Source: Candidatus Paraluminiphilus aquimaris
GTDB taxonomy: Bacteria; Pseudomonadota; Gammaproteobacteria; Pseudomonadales; Halieaceae
Assembly: GCF_026230195.1 (NCBI RefSeq)
Contig: NZ_CP036501.1
Location: 1,736,001-1,800,000 of the forward strand
DNA: 64,000 nt
Direction: 5' to 3'
Part shown: positions 42,667-51,852 of the stretch, one piece after another
Numbering within the stretch: position 1 is the first letter of the stretch
Layout: every line of letters begins with the position of its first letter
Position numbers and translations under genes: made by a program
Notes under the pieces: model-generated
The model's database searches: none
What the model was told of the DNA's origin: nothing
Seen by the model: only the letters and a program-made list of their open reading frames with translations

Positions 42667-45600
42667 GGTTGAGAGCAGTACATCTGATTCGCGCTCGATA
42701 AAATCTATTCCGGTATGTTCTATGTTCTCGGTAATACTCGGGTCCCTCACCGAAACGGCCTGCCCGAGAATGTGATGCGTGTCGGCTATTAGTTGAGGAA
42801 GCAAGCTTCTCCAGGGCTCTGACTGCGCCGCGCGCTCCCAAAACGTAGTATCGATCACAATCTCGGACACGTTGAGCAGTTCGGTTGATCTGTCGCTGAC
42901 CCGCTCGGGGCTGTAGTCATCCAAAATAATATGGCAGCCGATGGACCGAAGAGCTCGAGTAAGACGCTGACAGGTATTTGATTCGCGCAACTGCAGGGAG
43001 TCAGACACGAGGAAGCTTAGTTGCGACGTGCCAATTGCGTACTCTGAAATGAGTGACAGGATCCGGTCTTGGGCACCTGCGTATAGGCAGGTATCTGCAT
43101 TGAGTCTCAGAATCAAGTGGGGGCGAGCTCGCTGTTGGTGTTCGCATTCGCGGAGCAACCTACAAAGCTCATGCAGTTCAATAAGATTAGCTGCAATGCA
43201 CAGAGAACGCTGCTGCGCGGCGGCCTCGCTTATCTCGCTCCCAGTGCTAACCTGCAGGCTCTCTACCCGGAAGGCTGTCTCAATATTTGATGCGTCAGCT
43301 ACCGGTACGCGAATAATTGTTCGTAAGCGGAGTTTGTTCGCAAGAGGCGCTATTTGATTCTCGGCTTCCTCTACTGCTTGCTCGAGTAAAAAGGGCGTAG
43401 AAGAGGCGTCATTGGACTCAGTTAAGGCTGACTTTCGCGAGTGGTGACTTTGATTTAGTGCATGCAAAAGGCCGTCGATGTTAGATGCGTCGTGTTCACT
43501 TAGCTTTTTGAAGAAGAACTCATACTCATTGGCGATGCCGTATGTTTCGTGCACGATGCTGCGCAGTGTATCGGGCTCAAATGAGCCGACCAGACAGACG
43601 CGTGACGTGGAGAGTCTACAGACGGCGCCTGTTGCACTATTTGTGTCTGCTAAAGCCTTCTCCACAGGTTGGGAAGGTTGATCCTCTGGGAGCGTAAACG
43701 CGGCGATAACGATATTGTCGCCTGAGCGTCTGACACGACGTAGGGCGCGCTCGAGTTCATGTGTGAGTTCTTTAACCGAGTCTTTATTTAAGCGGCTAAA
43801 GCGCTGGCTAACGTCGTCCTGAATTGCGGAGAGTTTTGAGAAGAGCGTCTGCTCAACCAAGCTCAACCTTTCGACGGTCGTGAGGCGCTTCAACGAGCGA
43901 TCGAACTCCAATGCGAGCTGGATAATACTGAGATCACGCTGCTTAAGGCCCCGCTCGTCGGTTAGAACAAAGCGTGTGCCATGGCGGTTAACCCAAACTA
44001 TTTGTAAGTAGCGATAGCCGCTTGGTGTCTCGTGCCTGAACCAGGTGTCAACTGCGAGTTTTTGTACGGATTGGGCGGCTCTTCGCAATCGAGGCTTGTT
44101 TTCAAGCAAATTATCGAGCTGATCAGGTGTTAAATCGATTTGTAGACCCCAGTTTTCGGGAGCTAAAATTTGTTCGTCGCTGGGCTGAGTCAGGGACGTG
44201 AGCGCTCGCTTGGCCTCCTTGGTGAGCTCCGATGGCACATCGATTTTTGATGCAAGCTCGATTGGTGTGATGTCAACGGCCCGGGGTTCGTTTGCTTCGG
44301 ATGAAACCCCATACAGTGTTTCGATATCCCCTCGTATCGTGGTGAGCGGGATGCCCTTTAACAGTGCGACGACCCACCTATCAACAAAAACTGTCGTGAT
44401 GGTCTCGATCAGACCCCGTTTGGCAGGCTGATGGTTGAAGAAGGCGTTGAGTGTTTCGATCAACATCACACGTGCATTGTCGATTTTATCTCTCGCGTTC
44501 TCTCGCGTTATGAGTCTTTCCCTGTTTTGTCGTTGCTGCTTAATCAGCTTTAGTGATAGGTCACTCAGCGTATTACTCGCTATGGCGAGGGTGCTTGCTG
44601 TGCCATCAAATTTACGTGTCAGCTCAATGAGCACTGAGACTAAGCCTTCCAAGTATTTGGCATCAGCTCGGGGAAATAAGGTGGCGAGATCAGTGAGACG
44701 ATCGACTAACACGCGTCCCGGATGATCCCCGTCGATCAGGAAGTTTGCGTCGATCAGCGCGAGTTCCAGAAAACAAATCTCAAGGTGAGCAAACGCGGGT
44801 GCTTGTTTTTCAGAGGGGGAAAGTCGTTGCAACAGGTAGTCAATTAGTCGGGCGGTGATCTTGTGCGCTTCGCGAAGGCGCTCAGCTATGAGCGGCTGCG
44901 GCTGAAAACCAATGAGTGAGATGAGGGCATCGTAATCGAAGCGGGAATGGGTTTGCTCTAATCTCAAGGCCGCGAGCGCCCTGGCAATCCGCAGGCATTC
45001 TGACTCCATTTCCAGGCTTGGGGGTGGGTGCTGCTCAAGTAGTTGCTCAGTCGATTGCAGGAGCCGATTTCGCGCGGCGTCATCACGACTGGGGGGAATG
45101 ATTCTCAGTGGAACAAAGCTGTGCTTGCCGCCTGAGGCAAGTAGTTGATCTGGCGAAGCAGGTGATACCGACGCTGTCTCTCGGTTGAAAGGCTGCGCGC
45201 TCACGGTTGAAGACGCGATATCAACCGATAAGGCGTTGATCCAATCGGTGTCATGCAGTAGCCGTCGATTATCACGAGCCTCAGCTTGATCGACGAGCTC
45301 AAGGTTATCGACGTGGGTAGCCGACGGCTCTGGCGCTGATTGCCTGAGTTCAGTCGGGCGTTTGCCCAGTGTAATGAGTAGTCGAGAACCCGTCTGGTTG
45401 AGCTCTTCCTCGATATTCGGCAGCAACCCGTGCTCATTGAGATAACGATTCATGTATTGGTAGATCTCTGCGAGCTCAGGAAGCAATTTCCTTGCGAAGG
45501 CGCTGTCAGCGTCGATTAGGAAATTTCTTGGGAATTCGATGGCTCGAAGCGCTTGTCGGTAGGCCGAGCACAGTAGGTGAGGGCTCACGGGGAGCCTTAT

Positions 45601-46044
45601 ATTGCTTGCTGGGGTATCAAGCAGGGCGCCCAGTCTGAACATTAAACTCTCTAAATCTACCCAAAATCGCTCAGTGCTTGCGTTCACGATTTTTTCGATA
45701 GCGAGCGTCTCCTCAAATACCTCTAGATCGAGAAGTTCGAGCTCAGGGGGCTGCTCTGTAGGGGCGTTGTCGATATCTGCGACTTGGGGCTTGCCAATTG
45801 CGCCGAAGGCACTCTCGACATTGCCGCAAATGTCGGCCACCACACGTTTTGTTTCAGCCTGCAGGTTCAGGAATGCGTCGTAGCACTGGTTTTGATTTGC
45901 AGGGTCGAGTCTGGCACTCGTCGACAGGGTTAGTAGGTAGTCAGCTGTTTCTTCGATGACAAGCGATAGGCAGGGTTTTAGCCGATCAAGGGTCTCCTTT
46001 TTTAGCGATAAAACAACACTGTTATTGCCTGTCACGTCATTCAA
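42628..46044 (-). CDS. Large DUF1631 protein with degenerate EAL-like C-terminus
   Basis: The 1138-residue protein matches the DUF1631 family over about residues 20-740 (ETADYLLTLS, IDADSAFARKLLPELAEIYQ, VDTWFRHETPSGYRYLQIVW, WVNRHGTRFVLTDERG). The C-terminal 400 residues have two further parts. One looks like a relic GGDEF-type domain (about 770-860). The other (about 900-1110) resembles an EAL phosphodiesterase: FLVSDSLQLRESN for the EITE region and IILDDYSPERVSD for the DDFG motif. The EAL and most metal-binding acidic residues are absent, so it probably binds cyclic-di-GMP or signals by contact rather than cutting it. No membrane segments are visible. Confidence 0.8.
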   Translation of the reverse strand: MNDVTGNNSVVLSLKKETLDRLKPCLSLVIEETADYLLTLSTSARLDPANQNQCYDAFLNLQAETKRVVADICGNVESAFGAIGKPQVADIDNAPTEQPPELELLDLEVFEETLAIEKIVNASTERFWVDLESLMFRLGALLDTPASNIRLPVSPHLLCSAYRQALRAIEFPRNFLIDADSAFARKLLPELAEIYQYMNRYLNEHGLLPNIEEELNQTGSRLLITLGKRPTELRQSAPEPSATHVDNLELVDQAEARDNRRLLHDTDWINALSVDIASSTVSAQPFNRETASVSPASPDQLLASGGKHSFVPLRIIPPSRDDAARNRLLQSTEQLLEQHPPPSLEMESECLRIARALAALRLEQTHSRFDYDALISLIGFQPQPLIAERLREAHKITARLIDYLLQRLSPSEKQAPAFAHLEICFLELALIDANFLIDGDHPGRVLVDRLTDLATLFPRADAKYLEGLVSVLIELTRKFDGTASTLAIASNTLSDLSLKLIKQQRQNRERLITRENARDKIDNARVMLIETLNAFFNHQPAKRGLIETITTVFVDRWVVALLKGIPLTTIRGDIETLYGVSSEANEPRAVDITPIELASKIDVPSELTKEAKRALTSLTQPSDEQILAPENWGLQIDLTPDQLDNLLENKPRLRRAAQSVQKLAVDTWFRHETPSGYRYLQIVWVNRHGTRFVLTDERGLKQRDLSIIQLALEFDRSLKRLTTVERLSLVEQTLFSKLSAIQDDVSQRFSRLNKDSVKELTHELERALRRVRRSGDNIVIAAFTLPEDQPSQPVEKALADTNSATGAVCRLSTSRVCLVGSFEPDTLRSIVHETYGIANEYEFFFKKLSEHDASNIDGLLHALNQSHHSRKSALTESNDASSTPFLLEQAVEEAENQIAPLANKLRLRTIIRVPVADASNIETAFRVESLQVSTGSEISEAAAQQRSLCIAANLIELHELCRLLRECEHQQRARPHLILRLNADTCLYAGAQDRILSLISEYAIGTSQLSFLVSDSLQLRESNTCQRLTRALRSIGCHIILDDYSPERVSDRSTELLNVSEIVIDTTFWERAAQSEPWRSLLPQLIADTHHILGQAVSVRDPSITENIEHTGIDFIERESDVLLSTSELLRSLSSEFS

Positions 46045-46132
46045 ACCTAAGGCTCTTCAAATTCCCCACGTGTCGGTAGAGTGTTACAGTTGCGGGTCGC
46101 TTCAGCAAGCTACTGGGATCTCACTTTCGCTA

Positions 46133-46816
46133 ATGATTAGACTCTGGGACCACTGCCCAATCGCATGGCGACCGACACTCGAAGATCTTTTGATGGGAGG
46201 TGTCGGTAAGGGCTTAGAGGCGTTGCTTTGTTCGGAAGTGGAGCAAGGAAAAGAGGTCTATCCCGCATTAGAGTCCGTGTTTAAGTGCCTGAGCCATCTA
46301 GAGGTCGGGGACATCAGGGCGGTGATTCTCGGTCAAGATCCCTACCATCAACCGGGTCAGGCGACGGGGCGTGCATTCGAAGTGCCTGACGGCGTGGCTG
46401 CGCCGCCCTCATTGAGAAACATATTGAAACTCGTGGCGAGGGATTTAGGTCGTGAATCAAGTCACCCCGGACTACTGGCACACTGGGAGAGCGAAGGGGT
46501 ACTGCTACTTAATACGGTGCTGACCGTGAACAAGGGGGAGCCAGAGTCGCATCGCAACCAAGGGTGGGAGGTCATCACAGATCGTCTCATTGAGGCGGTT
46601 GCGCAATCCAGCACACAGACGGTCTTTTTTCTTTGGGGCGCTCATGCACAGAAAAAGGCAAAGCTTATCGAGGGAGAACAGAATCTTGTGCTAACTGCCC
46701 CCCATCCCTCGCCACTGAGTGCATACCGAGGCTTTTTCGACTCTCAACAATTTAGTCGCGCTAATGAATGGCTCTCATTGCGAGGTCAACCGCCGATTAA
46801 CTGGCTTGGTGACTAA
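46133..46816 (+). CDS. ung: Uracil-DNA glycosylase
   Basis: The product (227 residues from ATG 46133) is family-1 UDG. It has the catalytic motif VILGQDPYHQPGQATG (Asp 69, His 72) and the second motif APHPSPLSAYRGFF with the catalytic His. The frame stays open from 45956, but that extension lies on the DUF1631 gene and is not needed. It removes uracil from DNA after cytosine deamination or dUMP incorporation. Its stop overlaps the stop of the convergent ygfZ-like gene by 4 bp. Confidence 0.95.
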   Translation: MIRLWDHCPIAWRPTLEDLLMGGVGKGLEALLCSEVEQGKEVYPALESVFKCLSHLEVGDIRAVILGQDPYHQPGQATGRAFEVPDGVAAPPSLRNILKLVARDLGRESSHPGLLAHWESEGVLLLNTVLTVNKGEPESHRNQGWEVITDRLIEAVAQSSTQTVFFLWGAHAQKKAKLIEGEQNLVLTAPHPSPLSAYRGFFDSQQFSRANEWLSLRGQPPINWLGD

Positions 46817-47628
46817 AATCGCTGAAGCGCGCTCGGCGTAGCTACGTGGTCTTGAATGCTCGCCTTGTGGCTGTCGATATCAATAACGGTCTCGCACAGG
46901 CACAGGCATTCGTCACCGTGAGCGACGCACTCTACAACCGTCCCAATGGATTTGCCCTCGACGTTCAAGATTTTATCGCCAGCGACGACGTCATTTTGGC
47001 TGGCAAGGGTGAGCAGGCGTAAGCGCCGCTTCGGTTGGCCACGGTAATGTAATCGCGCAATTATTTCTTGGCCGGTGTAGCAGCCCTTGTCGAAGTCGAT
47101 GAGCCCATTGATATCAAAGTTGAGGTCTTGGGGTAGGTATTTTCCAATGGTTGCGCTGCGTACTCTTGCTTCGCCATGCGTCAGCCGATTCGCATGGTAG
47201 GTATTGGCATCGATCACCTCATTGGGACGGGGGTCTTCGTTACACCAAACCTCAGTAAACTCCCCGTTGCGAATGACGGTTACTTTTGACTCGCTCACGC
47301 TATTCGAGTCGCTATCTGCGGTTTCCCTAGAAGCCCATACCGACAGTTTGGAGGCGGTCATGCGCGTCTTTGAGAACATCAGGTACTTCTGAAGATGAGA
47401 CTGAAGATAATTCGCGACCTCAGTATCGGTGCGCAGCAAAATATGGTCATCTCGCACAATAGCCGCGCAAAAGTCAGCAATGACGCGTCCCTTCAGGTCG
47501 CAGAACGCACCCTCCAAGACGCTCCCTGTCTCGGCGGCGACAAAATTTCGTGTCGTTTGACCTTGCAAAACAGTGCGCGCGTCGCTGCCTGTGAACTCCA
47601 AAATGGTATCGCTCAACTTTTGACTCAT
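46813..47628 (-). CDS. ygfZ: YgfZ/GcvT-like folate-dependent Fe/S repair protein
   Basis: The product (271 residues from ATG 47628) has the YgfZ signature KGCYTGQEIIARLHYRG (Cys essential in the family) and the N-terminal folate-binding fold (FTGSDARTVLQGQTTRNF, AFCDLKGRVIADF). YgfZ supports assembly or repair of certain Fe/S enzymes using tetrahydrofolate. The frame is open from 47712, but MSQKLSD at 47628 with GAGGTCAGG upstream matches the family. It diverges from sdhE, as ygfZ and ygfY do in E. coli. Confidence 0.92.
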   Translation of the reverse strand: MSQKLSDTILEFTGSDARTVLQGQTTRNFVAAETGSVLEGAFCDLKGRVIADFCAAIVRDDHILLRTDTEVANYLQSHLQKYLMFSKTRMTASKLSVWASRETADSDSNSVSESKVTVIRNGEFTEVWCNEDPRPNEVIDANTYHANRLTHGEARVRSATIGKYLPQDLNFDINGLIDFDKGCYTGQEIIARLHYRGQPKRRLRLLTLASQNDVVAGDKILNVEGKSIGTVVECVAHGDECLCLCETVIDIDSHKASIQDHVATPSALQRF

Positions 47629-47691
47629 CTTCCTGACCTCAGTGATGATTGCCCACTCGAAGAATGTTCGAGTTTCGAGTAGTGTGGCGCC

Positions 47692-47982
47692 ATGATAAAC
47701 CATGATGATCACAATAGGATGCGATGGGCGAGCCGAAGGGGCTTGCTGGAACTCGATTTATTTTTAGAGGATTTTGTCGCCAATGCGTACCCCCATTTAA
47801 GCGATGACATGAAGGGGCTTTACAAGGATTTAATGGGTGAAGCCGACCAAGACCTCTTTGAGTGGCTCATGGCGCGGTCTGAACCTGCTGATGTCCTGAT
47901 GCCAATCGTGATGGAAATCCGCGCACATAAAAAAGCAGAGGGTGAGCGTCGATCAACGACTGTAACGGGGCAGGACCGTTAG
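47692..47982 (+). CDS. sdhE: FAD assembly factor SdhE
   Basis: The 96-residue protein has the SdhE (YgfY) pattern MRWASRRGLLELDLFLEDF with the conserved RGxxE-like segment, then LSDDMKGLYKDLMGEADQDL and FEWLMARSEPAD. SdhE attaches FAD to succinate dehydrogenase and related flavoproteins. ATG 47692 agrees with family length; ATG 47719 would remove the N-terminal region. The 3' end overlaps nadB by 30 bp, itself an FAD enzyme. Confidence 0.92.
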   Translation: MINHDDHNRMRWASRRGLLELDLFLEDFVANAYPHLSDDMKGLYKDLMGEADQDLFEWLMARSEPADVLMPIVMEIRAHKKAEGERRSTTVTGQDR

Positions 47983-49584
47983 CTGAGATCGGCTGTTTAC
48001 TGGGACCAGTACACTGTCAGCGCTGGCCTTGAGTGTGTCTGGGTAGTCGCTGTTGTAATGCAAACCTCGCGATTCCTTGCGTTCACGTGCGCATTCCACC
48101 ATCAGTCTCGAGACCAACGTTAGGTTTCGCAATTCCAGCAGCTCTTTGGTGATCGTGAAGCTTGAGTAGTAATCATCAACTTCTTGCTCGAGCACCTTGA
48201 GATGGTTTGCGGCCCGCTTCAATCGACGATTCGTCCGCACAATACCGACGTAGTCCCACATCAAACGGCGTAAGGCCTGCCAGCTGTGCTTGATGACAAT
48301 CGCCTCGTCAGACACTCTAACGCGGCTATCATCCCAGCGAGGTAGATTATTATATTTTTGCTGTAGACGATTGTTTTTAATATGTTTTGCCGCACTTAAT
48401 GCATAGACAAAGCACTCGAGAAGCGAGTTGCTCGCCATCCGATTGGCACCGTGAAGTCCCGTGCAGGCGGTTTCCCCAATCACGTAGAGTCCGGGCAGGT
48501 CGGTAGCGCCGAATTGGTCGACAATAACGCCTCCACAGGTGTAATGCGCTGCAGGCACAACCGGTATTCTCTCAACCGCCATGTCGATGCCGAGCGCCTG
48601 ACACCGGGCCTGTACGGTTGGAAAATGGGCCTCTATTTCCTCACGTGACTTATGTGTGACGTCGAGGTAGACGCAGTCGAGACCTAACCGCTTCATCTCG
48701 TAGTCAATGGCGCGGGCAACAATATCTCTTGGTGCAAGTTCGGCGCGAGGATCAAAGCGAGGCATAAATCGCTCGCCATTAGGTAAATGTAGAGTCGCGC
48801 CTTCACCCCGTAACGCTTCGGTTAGTAAAAAGGTGCGAGCCTTCGGGTCATAAAGGCACGTTGGATGAAACTGATTGAATTCTAAGTTCGCGACCCGACA
48901 CCCCGCTCGCCAGGCTAGAGCGATCCCGTCCCCGGTGGCACCGTCTGGGTTGCTGGTGTAGAGGTACGCTTTACTCGCGCCACCCGTTGCAAGCGCTACC
49001 GTTGCAGCGCCAATCGTCTCCACATAGCCCGTTGTGGTGTTGAGAACGTAGGCCCCTTGAACCCTGTTGCCGTCACTAATGAGGTCGACTACGCACTTGT
49101 CTGTGAGGATTTCAACGTTTTCGCACTTTGCGATGCGCTGATTCAAGGCCTTTGAGATCGCGCTACCCGTTTGATCCGCTGCGTGAAGGATTCTTCGTAT
49201 AGAGTGTCCTCCCTCCATCGTGAGGTGGAACTCTTGGAATTCATCATCGGGCTGGTCGTTTCGTAGATCGAAGTCAACGCCTTGGTCAACTAACCAGTTC
49301 ACTACGTCTGTGCTTTGTTCCACGGTAAAGCGAACGGCGTCCTCATGGCAGAGCCCTGCACCCGCCTGCAGCGTGTCATTCACATGTGAGTCTACTGTGT
49401 CTCGCTCGTGTAATACCGCCGCCATGCCGCCTTGGGCCCAGGCGGTCGATCCAGAGTGCACCCCCGCCTTCGACAACAGACCGATACTCAAAGAGTCGGG
49501 TAGTTGCAACGCGAGACTAAGGCCGGCAGCACCACTGCCAACAATCAGAACGTCAAATTGTTTTGTTTCCAAGATGGACTCCAA
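47953..49584 (-). CDS. nadB: L-aspartate oxidase
   Basis: The 543-residue flavoprotein has the FAD-binding motif VLIVGSGAAGLSLALQLP near the N-terminus, STAWAQGGMAAVLHE, HTDAAD-like ILHAADQTGSAI, LEFNQFHPTCLYDP, AHYTCGGVIVDQFGATDL and GLHGANRMASNSLLECFVY. NadB oxidises L-aspartate to iminoaspartate, the first step of NAD synthesis. In E. coli nadB also lies beside rpoE, divergently. The gap to rpoE holds the sigma-E promoter. Confidence 0.96.
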   Translation of the reverse strand: MESILETKQFDVLIVGSGAAGLSLALQLPDSLSIGLLSKAGVHSGSTAWAQGGMAAVLHERDTVDSHVNDTLQAGAGLCHEDAVRFTVEQSTDVVNWLVDQGVDFDLRNDQPDDEFQEFHLTMEGGHSIRRILHAADQTGSAISKALNQRIAKCENVEILTDKCVVDLISDGNRVQGAYVLNTTTGYVETIGAATVALATGGASKAYLYTSNPDGATGDGIALAWRAGCRVANLEFNQFHPTCLYDPKARTFLLTEALRGEGATLHLPNGERFMPRFDPRAELAPRDIVARAIDYEMKRLGLDCVYLDVTHKSREEIEAHFPTVQARCQALGIDMAVERIPVVPAAHYTCGGVIVDQFGATDLPGLYVIGETACTGLHGANRMASNSLLECFVYALSAAKHIKNNRLQQKYNNLPRWDDSRVRVSDEAIVIKHSWQALRRLMWDYVGIVRTNRRLKRAANHLKVLEQEVDDYYSSFTITKELLELRNLTLVSRLMVECARERKESRGLHYNSDYPDTLKASADSVLVPVNSRSQLTVLPRYSR

Positions 49585-49638
49585 TGGATCGCTACGGCAA
49601 GCTTGGGGGCCGCGTTCCTACTATTGTTGCAAACATTA

Positions 49639-49666
49639 TGAACTTTTCGGAAGCGGTGAAGTCATA
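49639..49666 (+). promoter_or_regulatory. Sigma-E type promoter upstream of rpoE
   Basis: TGAACTT at 49639-49645, a 15-bp spacer and GTCATA at 49661-49666 match the sigma-E consensus GGAACTT-N15/16-GTCTAA closely. It lies about 85 bp upstream of the rpoE start, so RpoE probably drives its own operon. Confidence 0.7.
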
Positions 49667-49754
49667 GAATTCAAGAATTTGCGCGGCGCCCGTTAGGGAC
49701 CTCTGGTTATTTGACCGATAAGCGACGCAGGCTCTGATAAAAGGAAGCGGTACG

Positions 49755-50333
49755 TTGGCACTGGGCGATGGGGATGACAAGCTTGTAAAACGGGCCAAAA
49801 GGGGAGACTCGAGGGCATTTGATTTACTGGTGCTTAAGTACCAAGGGCGGGTTGCGCAGTTGGTTGGGCGCTATGTAAACAACCATGCTGAGGTGGAGGA
49901 TGTCACACAAGAGGCGTTCATCAAGGCTTATAGGGCGTTACCTAACTTCAGAGGCGATAGCGCCTTTTACACGTGGTTATATAGGATTGCCGCGAACGCC
50001 GCTAAAAACCATCTGGTGGCGCAAGGACGACGTCCATCGTCGGATGTCGCACTGGACGACTCGGAGTCTATTGAGATCCCGAATCGATTGAGAGACAACG
50101 AATCCCCTGACGCGGTAATCATGGGGCAAGAGCTGGAATCACTGATTTCGGCAACAATTGAAGGACTGCCAGCAGAGTTGCGTGCAGCCCTGACATTGCG
50201 AGAATTTGATGGGTTAAGTTACGAGGAGATCGCTGAGGTGTTGGAATGTCCGATCGGTACAGTGAGATCTCGTATATTTAGGGCGCGGGAAGCCATCGAT
50301 TTAAAGGTGGCCGCCCAACTGCAGGGGAATTGA
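49755..50333 (+). CDS. rpoE: Extracytoplasmic-stress sigma factor RpoE
   Basis: The 192-residue sigma-70 family ECF factor has region 2 (VEDVTQEAFIKAYRALPNF, FYTWLYRIAANAAKNHL) and region 4 (LTLREFDGLSYEEIAEVLEC, GTVRSRIFRAREAI). The start codon is TTG; no ATG occurs in frame before region 2, and AAGGAAG lies 7 bp upstream. In Gammaproteobacteria RpoE responds to misfolded outer-membrane proteins. Downstream rseA, rseB and rseC complete the operon; a sigma-E promoter precedes it. Confidence 0.95.
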   Translation: MALGDGDDKLVKRAKRGDSRAFDLLVLKYQGRVAQLVGRYVNNHAEVEDVTQEAFIKAYRALPNFRGDSAFYTWLYRIAANAAKNHLVAQGRRPSSDVALDDSESIEIPNRLRDNESPDAVIMGQELESLISATIEGLPAELRAALTLREFDGLSYEEIAEVLECPIGTVRSRIFRAREAIDLKVAAQLQGN

Positions 50334-50335
50334 GT

Positions 50336-50974
50336 TTGAAAGAACACAATAAACAAAGCGTTTCGGGCACTTCGCCCACAGGTCGTGAAGGCGTTTCCGC
50401 GTTGATAGATGGTGAAGCAAACGACTTGGATCTCGCCAGAGTGTTGAAAGGTGGCGAGGAATCTGACGAGTTGCGCAATTACTGGCAACGTCAACAACAG
50501 TATCGTGAGGTGATGCGCTCGGGGGCTGCGTCGTTCAGCGCTGTTGATGTCAGTGGTGCAGTGCGCGAGGCTATTTCGAGTGACAAGCGTCGCTTTGCGA
50601 ATCCGCTGGTGTCAATGGCCGTGGCCGCCTCCGTCACCATTGCGGTGGTCTTAGGGGGCCAGCAGGCGCTTCTTTTCTCTGACGAGCCGTTACCGATAAT
50701 TACGGCACCAGGTGCTGTTGTTCAGCTTCCGGGAACAGGCGCGGTTCAGGCTAGCTTTGCGCAGCCAACATTGCCCTTATCGCAAAATTCGAGGGCTGCG
50801 CAGGTGGATAAAAGCGCTGGCCGTAGAGCCGAGGCGGCAACGACGCGAGCGTTCTACAATGAGCTTGCCGAAAAACGCTCATCTTCATTGGGTGCTGTTC
50901 ATCAGGCGACCGCGGCTGATGTCAGTATCTCCCCGTTCATTGCGCGACTGGCAGAGCCTCAGGTGGATCAGTAA
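50336..50974 (+). CDS. rseA: Sigma-E negative regulator RseA (MucA-like)
   Basis: The 212-residue protein has an N-terminal anti-sigma domain (REGVSALIDGEANDLDLARVL, ELRNYWQRQQQYREVMRSG), one membrane segment (about 100-120, PLVSMAVAASVTIAVVLGG) and a periplasmic tail. RseA holds RpoE at the membrane until cut by DegS and RseP. It starts at TTG; I chose 50336 with AGGGGA 7 bp upstream, while TTG 50330 overlaps the rpoE stop and is possible. No ATG occurs nearby in frame. Confidence 0.88.
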   Translation: MKEHNKQSVSGTSPTGREGVSALIDGEANDLDLARVLKGGEESDELRNYWQRQQQYREVMRSGAASFSAVDVSGAVREAISSDKRRFANPLVSMAVAASVTIAVVLGGQQALLFSDEPLPIITAPGAVVQLPGTGAVQASFAQPTLPLSQNSRAAQVDKSAGRRAEAATTRAFYNELAEKRSSSLGAVHQATAADVSISPFIARLAEPQVDQ

Positions 50975-50977
50975 ACA

Positions 50978-51850
50978 TTGACCACAAAGAAGCTGTTAAT
51001 ACCGCGTTTTTTTCTTGTTGTCGGCGTCTTTTTAGGGGGCGGGCTTTCACAGGCCGCGGGCGCTCAGTGTGGCGTTGACCCCGAAGCCGCGAGCTATCTA
51101 GAGAGGCTGCAGCAGTCACGAGATACGTATGCTGTAAGCGGAACATTCTTGCGAGAGTCTGCAGGTGCGCGCGATTTCATATCAGTGAATCGAAGCGATG
51201 CGCCCGAGGGCACCGCGGAGTATTTCAATTCAAACGCCAATAATGCACAGCAATCATTTGGCTTGCCTCTGGGGAGATACCTCGATCCCTGTGAGGTATT
51301 CGAGTTTTACACACTTGCGATCACTGCTGGTCCAAAGGTCGCCGGCAAGTCGACCCGCGTTCTCCAGTTGAGACCAAGAGACACCCTGAGGCTTGGTTAT
51401 AGCCTAGCGCTTGAGGAAAAGTCTGGTGTGATTTTAAGATCGGACACCATCAGCGAAAAAGGCGAGTTACTCGAGCGGCACGAATTCGCAACGGTGACCA
51501 TTGCATCGTTGTCGAAAGAGCCGTCGCCGGAGCAGGCGGCGCCAACACGCCCACGCTTTGTCAAAGTGGCGGGTTTGCCAAACGGTTATCGCGCACGTCT
51601 TGCTCGTGGTTTTGAGGAGCGAGCTTTATTCGTCTCCGATGGTATCGCGGCGGCGACGGTTATTTTTGAACCCCTGCCGAGCACCACGAAGCCAGGTGAG
51701 GGTGCTGTGCGGCGCGGGGCGACCTTGACGTACACTCGAGGCAGTGTCGTCTCTGGAAAGAACATCCTTGTCACCGTCATCGGCGAAGTGCCCCTGGCGG
51801 CAGCGCGAGTCATTGCTGACGCGGTAAAGCTCACAGCTGGACAGCAATAA
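50978..51850 (+). CDS. rseB: Sigma-E regulatory protein RseB (MucB-like)
   Basis: The 290-residue protein has a signal peptide (LIPRFFLVVGVFLGGGLSQA) and the MucB/RseB two-domain layout: an N-terminal LolA-like domain (EAASYLERLQQSRDTYAVSG, TFLRES) and a C-terminal domain (PNGYRARLARGFEERALFVS, VTVIGEVPLAAARVIADAVK). RseB binds RseA in the periplasm and protects it from cleavage; it can sense lipoprotein or LPS signals. TTG is the start (no ATG in frame before the first domain). It follows rseA by three bases. Confidence 0.9.
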   Translation: MTTKKLLIPRFFLVVGVFLGGGLSQAAGAQCGVDPEAASYLERLQQSRDTYAVSGTFLRESAGARDFISVNRSDAPEGTAEYFNSNANNAQQSFGLPLGRYLDPCEVFEFYTLAITAGPKVAGKSTRVLQLRPRDTLRLGYSLALEEKSGVILRSDTISEKGELLERHEFATVTIASLSKEPSPEQAAPTRPRFVKVAGLPNGYRARLARGFEERALFVSDGIAAATVIFEPLPSTTKPGEGAVRRGATLTYTRGSVVSGKNILVTVIGEVPLAAARVIADAVKLTAGQQ

Positions 51851-51852
51851 GC

